Source: a virus. Taken from it: DNA of 57,865 bases. The notes under the pieces are model-generated. The model made no database searches. It saw nothing but the letters and a program-made list of their open reading frames with translations, and was not told the origin of the DNA. Shown here in pieces: positions 1 to 6,095 of this stretch (the first letter of the stretch is position 1; every line of letters begins with the position of its first letter). The DNA lies in IMG/VR virus record IMGVR_UViG_3300030101_004515, positions 1-57,865 of that record, one strand, 5' to 3'. A program made the position numbers and the translations under genes.

Positions 1-17
1 ACTATAAATAATACTAA

Positions 18-155
18 ATGGAAAATACAAATATAGTAGTCCACCCTATTTACGGGCCAATAGAATGCGCCGTAAGAGATGGCATGTTCTACGACCCTGA
101 AACAGATACGTGGAATGAGTTATGCGTTGAATCAATTTATAAATTAAATTCATAG
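18..155 (+). CDS. small hypothetical protein, 45 aa
   Basis: I do not recognise this 45-residue protein. It runs from ATG at 18 to TAG at 155, is acidic with several aromatic residues (motif FYDPETDTW), and stops two bases before the next ATG, so it fits the tightly packed block that follows. No signal peptide or membrane segment is visible. Its short length and the left window edge limit confidence. Confidence 0.5.
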   Translation: MENTNIVVHPIYGPIECAVRDGMFYDPETDTWNELCVESIYKLNS

Positions 156-157
156 CT

Positions 158-301
158 ATGGAATGGTATCAGAATAAAATATCCGGCGAGTGCTGGAATT
201 GCGGACATCATACACTGACATCAATTGTAAGTGATGATATATGTGGCGATATATGCCCAAGATGCGGTGAGGAACAGACCGAACCAGATACGATTGAGTA
301 A
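158..301 (+). CDS. small zinc-ribbon protein, 47 aa
   Basis: A 47-residue protein with two CxxC knuckles, CWNC near residue 13 and CPRC near residue 33. This is the usual layout of a minimal zinc ribbon. The tail is acidic (EEQTEPDTIE). It starts two bases after the preceding gene. Such mini zinc ribbons are common in phage early regions and often bind nucleic acid or host proteins, but nothing here shows the partner. Confidence 0.55.
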   Translation: MEWYQNKISGECWNCGHHTLTSIVSDDICGDICPRCGEEQTEPDTIE

Positions 302-314
302 TGATATTAATAAT

Positions 315-683
315 ATGGAAAAAACAAAAAAGTACGAGTGGCTTACTGAAGCAGAACAAACCGCTCACGATTATAGAAAAGACTGTATTGATACAGTAGT
401 TACCGATATTAACTGGGAACTTATGAGTGATGATTATGAGTTCGAGGAGTGGCATATCGGCGACCACATAAACTCTTATGTAGAGAATGCGTGTATATAT
501 TCATGGGACTGCAAAGAAATCTTGAAGAAGCTTAACTACGATATATGGTCTGACGACCCAATGACAGGCGAAAGAGCTAACAGTGAGATGCAAGCAGCGA
601 TATGGGCGCTAGAAGGCGCGTTGTATGACAGCGATATAGAGGGACAAATAAAGAATGAATTAAACCTGAAGAGTGATGGATAG
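315..683 (+). CDS. hypothetical acidic protein, 122 aa
   Basis: Unrecognised, acidic, tryptophan-rich soluble protein. The frame is open from 231, but the ATG at 315 (MEKTKKYEW) is the likely start, because an earlier one would overlap the zinc-ribbon gene by about 70 bases. It overlaps the next gene by 8 bases, suggesting translational coupling. No catalytic motif, signal peptide or membrane segment is visible. Confidence 0.6.
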   Translation: MEKTKKYEWLTEAEQTAHDYRKDCIDTVVTDINWELMSDDYEFEEWHIGDHINSYVENACIYSWDCKEILKKLNYDIWSDDPMTGERANSEMQAAIWALEGALYDSDIEGQIKNELNLKSDG

Positions 684-906
684 AGAGCTAATAGAAATGG
701 ATATTAAAGAAGCAATCGGAAAGGTTGTAGATACATTAGAAAATCACAATTCTGATGCGTGGAGACCTGAGGGGTTTATGGACGGCAGAATACACGACTT
801 AATACAAGACGCAATAACAAGTGCTATACACTCTATTGCCGACGATTTAGCTTATAAGTTTAAAGTTGGTAATTATGCAAACGAACCTAACACGGAAGAT
901 GAATGA
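676..906 (+). CDS. hypothetical protein, 76 aa
   Basis: Unrecognised small helical acidic protein. I chose the ATG at 676 (MDREL) over the GTG one codon upstream. It overlaps the end of the preceding gene and is followed by about 115 non-coding bases leading to the tRNA. Its helical, DALE-rich composition is typical of small phage host-takeover proteins, but no function can be assigned. Confidence 0.55.
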   Translation: MDRELIEMDIKEAIGKVVDTLENHNSDAWRPEGFMDGRIHDLIQDAITSAIHSIADDLAYKFKVGNYANEPNTEDE

Positions 907-1020
907 TATTATAGTTGTTAATTAGGTTTATAGTTTAACAATGAGTAATTGTCAGGCGGCATGAAGCAAAACGGCGATATAAAAAGGCAATGCCTGATTC
1001 GCCCTTTACTCTAATAATAT

Positions 1021-1092
1021 AGCGACGTGGAGAAGTGGTATCTTGCTGGGCTCATAACCCAGAGGTCGGCGGTTCGAGTCCGCCCGTCGCAA
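1021..1092 (+). tRNA. tRNA-Met(CAT), initiator (fMet) type
   Basis: A full cloverleaf folds by eye. The acceptor is 1021-1027 with 1085-1091. The D arm is 1030-1044 with a GAGA/TCTT stem. The anticodon arm is 1046-1062, with loop CTCATAA and anticodon CAT at 1053-1055. The variable loop is AGGTC and the T arm is 1068-1084. Three features mark it as initiator rather than elongator: the first acceptor pair is mismatched (A1 against A72, where E. coli fMet has C-A), the anticodon stem ends in three G-C pairs (GGG/CCC), and the D stem has a purine-pyrimidine 11-24 pair (A-T). No CCA is encoded; A1092 is the discriminator, and the next gene's ATG begins at 1095. Confidence 0.9.
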
Positions 1093-1094
1093 CT

Positions 1095-1334
1095 ATGAGA
1101 AAAGTAAGCAAAGAAGTTTTACTAATAGATAGTAAAGCAATAAAACAAATCTCGTATGACCGAGAGAAAAGAATACTACTGGTATTGTTTCAGAATGGCA
1201 CTATGTATTCATATTGGAAAGTACATGTGCGTACATTTCAACGGTTGCGTAATAGCTACTCGATAGGAAAGTTTTATAACAGGAATATAAAAAATAAATA
1301 CAGTTATACAAAACAAACAGTAAAAGTAATATAA
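1095..1334 (+). CDS. KTSC-domain protein, 79 aa
   Basis: The sequence matches the KTSC domain pattern: 'SKAIKQISYD' near residue 12, a short beta strand, then a 'GTMYSYWKV' segment and 'SIGKFYNRNIK' near the C terminus. KTSC domains occur in many small phage and bacterial proteins, and in some lysyl-tRNA synthetases as a C-terminal extension; their biochemical role is unsettled. The open frame extends back into the tRNA, but the ATG at 1095, just after the tRNA, is the sensible start. It overlaps the next gene by one base. Confidence 0.75.
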   Translation: MRKVSKEVLLIDSKAIKQISYDREKRILLVLFQNGTMYSYWKVHVRTFQRLRNSYSIGKFYNRNIKNKYSYTKQTVKVI

Positions 1335-1618
1335 TGAAAAAAACAGGATTAGTAGATTTTCATGCAAACGACCCCGTTAGTTGTTTTAAAAGAATGATGG
1401 AGTCTTGTTATTGCTATGGAGGTTTAACTAAAAGTAATAAGTATATATTAGAATATAAAGATGAGTTAGGTGAAGACACATGGAATGCGGTTTATAGTGA
1501 CTATAGCAAATGGCTAAAAGATAACTATACCGTAGAACATAATGTTGGCACAGATAATGAAGGATTATCTTATAATAGGTTAATACCAAGACTTGATAAT
1601 ACTAATGATGATATATGA
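1334..1618 (+). CDS. hypothetical protein, 94 aa
   Basis: Unrecognised soluble protein. Its TAATG overlap with the KTSC gene and ATGA overlap with the next gene indicate coupled translation in one operon. It contains a short Cys pair (SCYCYGG near residue 24) and an acidic C terminus. No known motif is visible. Confidence 0.6.
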   Translation: MKKTGLVDFHANDPVSCFKRMMESCYCYGGLTKSNKYILEYKDELGEDTWNAVYSDYSKWLKDNYTVEHNVGTDNEGLSYNRLIPRLDNTNDDI

Positions 1619-1920
1619 AAGCAGAAGACTTTGGGTTTTCGCGTGACGAGTTAGACCAAATAGATAACATAGCCGCACAGTTTTTCAAAGAGGAATACTT
1701 CAGAGAAGAGCGTGCTGGTTATACCATGACGATATATGAATTAGTAGACCTGATTCATACTAAGTTACATCAAGATGAAACCACACTTATTAACGAAAAG
1801 CTGGATTTACTTGATAAGTTCCACCAAAATAAGTATATTCGTGCGGTAATCTACACTTCACTAGTACAGATTAGCAAAACAATTTACGAATATTATCTAA
1901 AAGATAAGTATGGAAGATAA
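1615..1920 (+). CDS. hypothetical helical protein, 101 aa
   Basis: Unrecognised mostly helical protein with an acidic N-terminal half and a lysine/tyrosine-rich C terminus. It starts in an ATGA overlap with the previous stop and overlaps the next small gene by 11 bases. No membrane segment or catalytic motif is visible. Confidence 0.6.
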   Translation: MKAEDFGFSRDELDQIDNIAAQFFKEEYFREERAGYTMTIYELVDLIHTKLHQDETTLINEKLDLLDKFHQNKYIRAVIYTSLVQISKTIYEYYLKDKYGR

Positions 1921-2080
1921 ACCATGTTGCGTTTGCGGCAGACAATATGACGGAGAAGGACACAATCCTGACCCCCTCGTAATGACGGGAAGGTGCTGCA
2001 CTGCGTGTAATGTTACTGTTGTAATTCCTGCTCGTATATCACTTCACTATTTAGGAAAGGGAGATAGGCCGCGTGCCTAA
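1910..2080 (+). CDS. small Cys-rich (zinc-knuckle) protein, 56 aa
   Basis: A 56-residue protein with an N-terminal CCVCG knuckle (residues 6-10) and a CCTAC knuckle (residues 29-33), followed by the stretch 'NVTVVIPARI'. That combination is a recurrent small phage protein, often annotated as hypothetical, in which the two knuckles could hold one zinc. It begins inside the previous gene. An imperfect hairpin (2065-2079) overlaps its last codons and is probably incidental. Confidence 0.65.
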   Translation: MEDKPCCVCGRQYDGEGHNPDPLVMTGRCCTACNVTVVIPARISLHYLGKGDRPRA

Positions 2081-2153
2081 CGTCGCATGACAATAGACTG
2101 CTAACGGACCCGACACGAATGCCAAACGATATAATAGGCAAATAAGTTTATAT

Positions 2154-2333
2154 ATGAAAAAAAGTAAAAACATAAGCACTACGCTTACAGACGCGCTACT
2201 TAATATAGTAGCTGAAAAACACTTCGATAAGAAGTATGACGAGCTCGATTTGTTCCAAAAGAACCATTGCGCTAAGTATGTATTGAGTTACATAAACGAG
2301 ACTGATGCGCTTAAAACCGAAATAGAGCTATGA
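2154..2333 (+). CDS. hypothetical protein, 59 aa
   Basis: Unrecognised 59-residue protein, basic at the N terminus (MKKSKN) and otherwise helical. Its stop overlaps the next start in an ATGA. About 70 bases with no recognisable feature separate it from the preceding Cys-rich gene, so a promoter or processing site there is possible but cannot be shown. Confidence 0.5.
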   Translation: MKKSKNISTTLTDALLNIVAEKHFDKKYDELDLFQKNHCAKYVLSYINETDALKTEIEL

Positions 2334-2773
2334 GTTACACTAAACACGACTATCCAATCCACAAGCTTCCGCAGCCGGAGGACCATGTGAAGGCGGTAAA
2401 GGAATACTTTGGCGCAACGGTTATTGTTGAAGATGACATATACAATGGCAAGTACAAAAACTGGTGTATATACATATCAGAGGAAACAATGGACGGTACT
2501 CTCTTGCATTATACCACGAGAGATACCTCTAGGTGTACGTATGTAGGTAGCATGACTAACGACGCTACTGATTTGTGGGACGAGTTAGAAGAAGATATAA
2601 GAGGCGGCAACGACGTTGTTGTATATACGTGGTTTGCAGATGAATTACACAACGGCGGCACTGCAGAAGACATATGCCGTGAGGTATGGGACTATGCTTG
2701 CGCGGACTCTCGCGTAGACGAGGAAAAGAACGCTAAGTTAAATTTAAGTAATATTGAAATAGATGAGAATTAA
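2330..2773 (+). CDS. hypothetical acidic protein, 147 aa
   Basis: Unrecognised acidic soluble protein with mixed alpha/beta character and several tryptophans. The ATGA start overlap and an 11-base overlap with the following gene place it in the same operon. The C terminus is strongly charged (RVDEEKNAK). No domain recognised. Confidence 0.6.
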   Translation: MSYTKHDYPIHKLPQPEDHVKAVKEYFGATVIVEDDIYNGKYKNWCIYISEETMDGTLLHYTTRDTSRCTYVGSMTNDATDLWDELEEDIRGGNDVVVYTWFADELHNGGTAEDICREVWDYACADSRVDEEKNAKLNLSNIEIDEN

Positions 2774-2996
2774 TATAAAACCAACACCGTCAGCAATGCT
2801 TTTCAACAAACGAAAGGCGTTGCATACGGCGTACGTCGGCAACCGCGTTATGGAATTGCATGACGAGATTAGCCGTATAACATTTAATATCGACCGTAAT
2901 CCGACTGCTGACGCGAATGAAATAATTGATGAAATCAAAAATAAATTGTGGTTTATGAGAAAGTATCAGCGTTATTACAGGCTGCTGAGAACGTGA
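2763..2996 (+). CDS. hypothetical basic protein, 77 aa
   Basis: Unrecognised small protein with an Arg/Lys-rich C terminus (MRKYQRYYRLLR). It starts inside the preceding gene and is followed by a 34-base spacer. The charge pattern would suit nucleic-acid or protein binding, but this is only a guess from composition. Confidence 0.5.
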   Translation: MRINIKPTPSAMLFNKRKALHTAYVGNRVMELHDEISRITFNIDRNPTADANEIIDEIKNKLWFMRKYQRYYRLLRT

Positions 2997-3030
2997 CAAT
3001 AGGTACAATAATTAATATAGTAGCAGGCTA

Positions 3031-3705
3031 ATGTCGCACGAACGAAAGTTTGAATACTTAACTAATAATAGAATAGTTTATAGGCGTGACCCAGTATCTG
3101 ATAAACCAGATGAAGAAACACCACACTATAAGTTATATAATATTGGTACACACGAGTGTTATGAATTATTTAGAAGTAAAGCAAAGATTACGACGTTTAA
3201 ATCTTTGAAGTGGCATTTGCTTGTATTACTATATTTAAACGATCATCTTACTAAAACTATGTTTTTAAAATTAGGAAAGCACATAACGAACAAATCAAAT
3301 GGTTTTATTACATTCGTAATAGAAGAGAACAGGTTAGTAACAATAGTTGACGACGTATGGGCTCAGGATTTAGATAAACCGCCGAAGAATAGATTAAGAA
3401 AAATTATATTCAAAGACAACTGCGGTTTAAATAGAATTGAAAAGCTTAAGCTTGTAGGAAAAGTATTAGGTCGAGGAAAGAAAGCAAGCGAGAGTGATAT
3501 ATACGAAGCGATGCTATACATGCACGACGTCGGTAAAAAAATTACTGTAAGTTCATTAGCTACTCAACTACAAGTAACTACACGTACTATCTTCAGAAAC
3601 ATGAGTGATTCTTTAAAAGAAGAGAAACACCGAATGAACGATGAAACATTACAGCATACTAAACTACATACGTTACAAAGAAGAATTAACAGAAAGGTTA
3701 TTTGA
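3031..3705 (+). CDS. putative helix-turn-helix regulator, 224 aa
   Basis: A basic 224-residue protein. Residues about 155-200 read as a helix-turn-helix: 'ITVSSLATQLQV' followed by a recognition-helix-like 'TTRTIFRNMSD'. The N-terminal 150 residues are mixed alpha/beta and unrecognised. It overlaps the start of the sigma factor gene by 65 bases, so the two are probably translated together, and it may act in the same switch between early and late transcription. DNA binding is inferred from the HTH pattern only. Confidence 0.5.
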   Translation: MSHERKFEYLTNNRIVYRRDPVSDKPDEETPHYKLYNIGTHECYELFRSKAKITTFKSLKWHLLVLLYLNDHLTKTMFLKLGKHITNKSNGFITFVIEENRLVTIVDDVWAQDLDKPPKNRLRKIIFKDNCGLNRIEKLKLVGKVLGRGKKASESDIYEAMLYMHDVGKKITVSSLATQLQVTTRTIFRNMSDSLKEEKHRMNDETLQHTKLHTLQRRINRKVI

Positions 3706-4402
3706 AGAATGCTGCAACTCAGAAACATCACGAGAAGACTTAATACTATGCGCAAGACCTCTAGTAGAAGCAGTAGCATGGAAGTTTGTACTGACGTACC
3801 AAGCGTCGGGGGTGATGTCGATACTAGATCTAATACAGGAAGGTACAATAGGTTTGATAAACGCCGTAGACAGAATAGATTGGGACAAAGTTTATGGGAC
3901 AGCGAAACCGGGAGAAGAACCGCTTATGGTAAAAGGGTTCTTAAAAAAAAGAATAAAGGGTTCGATCAGAAGAGCGATAGACATAAACAGGGGAAGCATG
4001 AGAATACCGGAACACAGGTTAAACGAAATCAGAAAGAACAGCAGCAACAAAGAGATGGTAAAAGTTTTCTTCGACAGTATATTTGTAAGCTTAGACGTAA
4101 ACACTTCAACGGACAGCAATATATTACTACAAATACCCGACAGCTCAACCACATACAACATAAATATTCTCAATCAATATTTGATGGGACTGATGAGAAT
4201 GCACCTAACTCAACTAGAATACAACGTATTACGAATGAGTTATGGTTTAGATTGCGACAAACTCAGCGCAAAAGAAATATCAGAAAAGTTGGATATAAAA
4301 GGTTCAGCATCTTACGTAAGAGTATCACAAATAAAAAAAGACGGGATAGACAAGCTTATAAAAAACGTAGAGCCAGAACAAGTTGTAGATTATTTAGGAT
4401 AA
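3641..4402 (+). CDS. RNA polymerase sigma-70 family factor, 253 aa
   Basis: Sigma factors bind host core RNA polymerase and direct it to chosen promoters. Region 2 is visible at residues about 30-120: the core-binding stretch 'ILDLIQEGTIGLINAVDRID' and the -10 reading/extended -10 part 'RRAIDINRGSMRIPEHR'. Region 4, with an HTH for the -35, is at about 185-240 ('LTQLEYNVLRMSYGL', 'KEISEKLDI', 'YVRVSQIKKDGIDKL'). Region 1.1 is absent, giving a compact 253 residues. No phage RNA polymerase is seen in this window, so late transcription probably uses host core with this factor. The long open frame at 3709-4422 in another phase is a shadow. The ATG at 3641 overlaps the upstream regulator by 65 bases. 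Confidence 0.88.
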   Translation: MKHYSILNYIRYKEELTERLFEECCNSETSREDLILCARPLVEAVAWKFVLTYQASGVMSILDLIQEGTIGLINAVDRIDWDKVYGTAKPGEEPLMVKGFLKKRIKGSIRRAIDINRGSMRIPEHRLNEIRKNSSNKEMVKVFFDSIFVSLDVNTSTDSNILLQIPDSSTTYNINILNQYLMGLMRMHLTQLEYNVLRMSYGLDCDKLSAKEISEKLDIKGSASYVRVSQIKKDGIDKLIKNVEPEQVVDYLG

Positions 4403-4439
4403 CCCGAGCCAGACACGAGTAATCATTGATATATATAAC

Positions 4440-4556
4440 ATGTATGAATACGAAAAAAAAGTGAAAGCTATATTGTTAATCGCTGATACATTAAACGATT
4501 ACGAAATACTTAAGCTTATTAAAAAGTTAAACAAAAGAGTTCAAACAGATGACTAA
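4440..4556 (+). CDS. small hypothetical protein, 38 aa
   Basis: A 38-residue helical, lysine-rich protein filling the space between the sigma factor and the annealing-associated gene. It overlaps the latter by 8 bases. No motif recognised; support comes only from the fit to the packed gene order. Confidence 0.4.
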   Translation: MYEYEKKVKAILLIADTLNDYEILKLIKKLNKRVQTDD

Positions 4557-4962
4557 ATCAGAATTATTAAATAATTTATATAAAAAGTATGGTCTTGACA
4601 AAGAAGATACTTTTAGAAGTCCACAAGGTTGGACTATAATTACAAGAGCGGGTATTGACAAGATACAAGCTCAAGCGGATATTGATATTACATACGACTG
4701 TATAGAGTATACTCCGGGCGTTTCAGCTGCTGTAAAAGCAAGTGCTGAATGGAACAGTAGAAAATTAGAAACTTATGGTGAAGCTAATGAGAAGAATTGT
4801 AGACAAAGCTACGTGCTAGCAATGGCAGAAAAAAGGGCTATGTCAAGAATTACTCTTAAATTAACGGGATTTTATGCGTTAGGCGCATTTGGGGAAGACG
4901 AGTCAGAAGACTTTAAAAGACCAAAGCAAATAACAGAAGATCATGTTAAAATGACACTATAA
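4549..4962 (+). CDS. putative ssDNA-annealing-associated phage protein, 137 aa
   Basis: The C-terminal half carries the pattern 'GEANEKN' followed by 'MAEKRAMSRITLKLTG' and an acidic 'GEDESED'. This recurs in phage proteins encoded next to RecE-type exonucleases and is related to Erf/Rad52-like annealing proteins. The N-terminal part has beta-strand character around 'GIDKIQAQADI'. At 137 residues it is shorter than classical Erf proteins, so it may be only the core domain. It is followed within one base by a PD-(D/E)XK exonuclease and then an SSB-like gene, the typical content of a two-component phage recombination system. The annealing role is inferred from motif and context. Confidence 0.55.
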   Translation: MTKSELLNNLYKKYGLDKEDTFRSPQGWTIITRAGIDKIQAQADIDITYDCIEYTPGVSAAVKASAEWNSRKLETYGEANEKNCRQSYVLAMAEKRAMSRITLKLTGFYALGAFGEDESEDFKRPKQITEDHVKMTL

Positions 4963-5693
4963 TGCAAAGAAAAAAAATTCTTGAAATGCTTGAAGACGAC
5001 GACCAATACTATAACGGTATAGGTCGTGAGTTTTTAAGCAACAGTAATATATCTACTTTACAGAACGATCCCACTAAACTGAAAGAGCCTACCCCTAATC
5101 ACATTAATTTTGTTATAGGTAGGTATGTCCACACCGCTATACTTGAACCCAATAAATTAAAAAACTTTAAAATTATTGAGTCAAGCACAAGAAATACAAA
5201 AAAATATAGAGAGCTATCAGAAGGTGAAATATGTTTACTACAACACGAGGTGGACAAGATTGAGAACATGGTAGAGAAGATAGAAAAGAATAAATACTTT
5301 ACTGAGCTAATAGCGGGAATGAACATTGAATATGAAGTTCCTAATATAATGCAGCTAGAGGATTTATGGTGGAAATGCAAGGCTGATATTGTAAACCACG
5401 ACGACAAGCTTATCGTTGATTTAAAAACGACAAGCGATATTAATTTATTCAAATCGAGATGTAGAAAATATAACTACGACAGTCAGGCTTATATATACTC
5501 CTCGATGTTCGGTTACGAATTTATATTTTTAGTAATTGATAAGAATACATTAAAGACAGGTATTTTTGAATGCTCAACCGAATTTTACGAGTCGGGTCAA
5601 CGCAAAGTAAAGGAAGCGTCAGAAATATATAAATTGTTTTATGAAACAGAAAACTTTGACCCAAACCAATATTTTATAACCAAAACATTATAA
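4962..5693 (+). CDS. PD-(D/E)XK exonuclease (RecE/YqaJ-like), 243 aa
   Basis: A phage recombination exonuclease that would resect double-strand ends to give 3' tails for annealing. Visible family motifs: 'GRYVHTAIL' at about residues 53-61 (the G-x-x-x-H motif), E123/E125 in 'IEYEVP', the metal-binding Asp142 in 'KADIV', the D-x-K pair D153/K155 in 'IVDLKTT', and 'QAYIY' near 175. This spacing is that of exonuclease VIII-type and DUF3799-type enzymes. It sits between the annealing-associated protein and the SSB-like gene, with a 1-base overlap upstream and a 1-base gap downstream. Confidence 0.8.
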   Translation: MQRKKILEMLEDDDQYYNGIGREFLSNSNISTLQNDPTKLKEPTPNHINFVIGRYVHTAILEPNKLKNFKIIESSTRNTKKYRELSEGEICLLQHEVDKIENMVEKIEKNKYFTELIAGMNIEYEVPNIMQLEDLWWKCKADIVNHDDKLIVDLKTTSDINLFKSRCRKYNYDSQAYIYSSMFGYEFIFLVIDKNTLKTGIFECSTEFYESGQRKVKEASEIYKLFYETENFDPNQYFITKTL

Positions 5694-5694
5694 T

Positions 5695-6015
5695 ATGGCA
5701 GGAATTTTAAAAGGAAACCTAGATGTTACCAAGATACCAAAGGATAAAATCTATAATGGTAAAAAGGGTAAATACATTCCCGTTGTTATTGCAATCAACA
5801 ACGAAGTGGATCAGTTTGGTCATAACGGTTCAGTAACCGTAGACCAATCAAAAGAAGAGCGCGACGCAAAAGAGCCTAAGGTTTATTTAGGAAACATAAA
5901 AGTCGTATGGACAGACGGTGAAGCAATGCCCGCTGCACAACAGCAGGGACAAGCTCAGCCATCTCCAGTTTCTCAAACGGCTGCTGCGCCGACAGATGAT
6001 GATCTTCCGTTCTAA
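5695..6015 (+). CDS. single-stranded DNA-binding protein-like, 106 aa
   Basis: Short beta-rich N-terminal domain (residues 1-78), then a Gln/Pro/Ala linker (79-98) and the terminal acidic-hydrophobic tip 'DDDLPF'. That tip is the hallmark of bacterial SSB proteins, used to recruit replication and repair enzymes. The N-terminal part is not an obvious canonical OB-fold by eye, but the layout and the position between exonuclease and primase-helicase support an SSB role. It would coat ssDNA during replication and recombination. Confidence 0.7.
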   Translation: MAGILKGNLDVTKIPKDKIYNGKKGKYIPVVIAINNEVDQFGHNGSVTVDQSKEERDAKEPKVYLGNIKVVWTDGEAMPAAQQQGQAQPSPVSQTAAAPTDDDLPF

Positions 6016-6095
6016 TACGAGATCAACACGAAGCAGCTATGATATAACAATCGACAAACAATAATGTTAGTCATAATATTTATTTATTCATTTTT

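Noticed and set aside
3-10. TATAAATA, identical to the T4 late promoter core
   Set aside because: An isolated 8-mer in AT-rich DNA at the window edge, upstream of an early-block gene; no consistent copies ahead of late genes.
961-1014. 17-codon mini-ORF before the tRNA
   Set aside because: Too short, no motif, and the same bases form part of an inverted repeat; not supported as a gene.
1021-1092. Assignment as ordinary elongator tRNA-Met or tRNA-Ile2
   Set aside because: The 1-72 mismatch, GGG/CCC anticodon stem and purine-pyrimidine 11-24 pair all point to initiator type.
2065-2079. TAGGC/GCCTA hairpin as a terminator
   Set aside because: Five weak pairs, no T run, and it lies in the last codons of the Cys-rich gene.
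3709-4422. 237-aa open frame overlapping the sigma factor gene
   Set aside because: It is rich in Arg/Lys/Gln without fold-like pattern, while the frame at 3641-4402 carries clear sigma regions 2 and 4. The open frame is a shadow of AT-rich coding in another phase.
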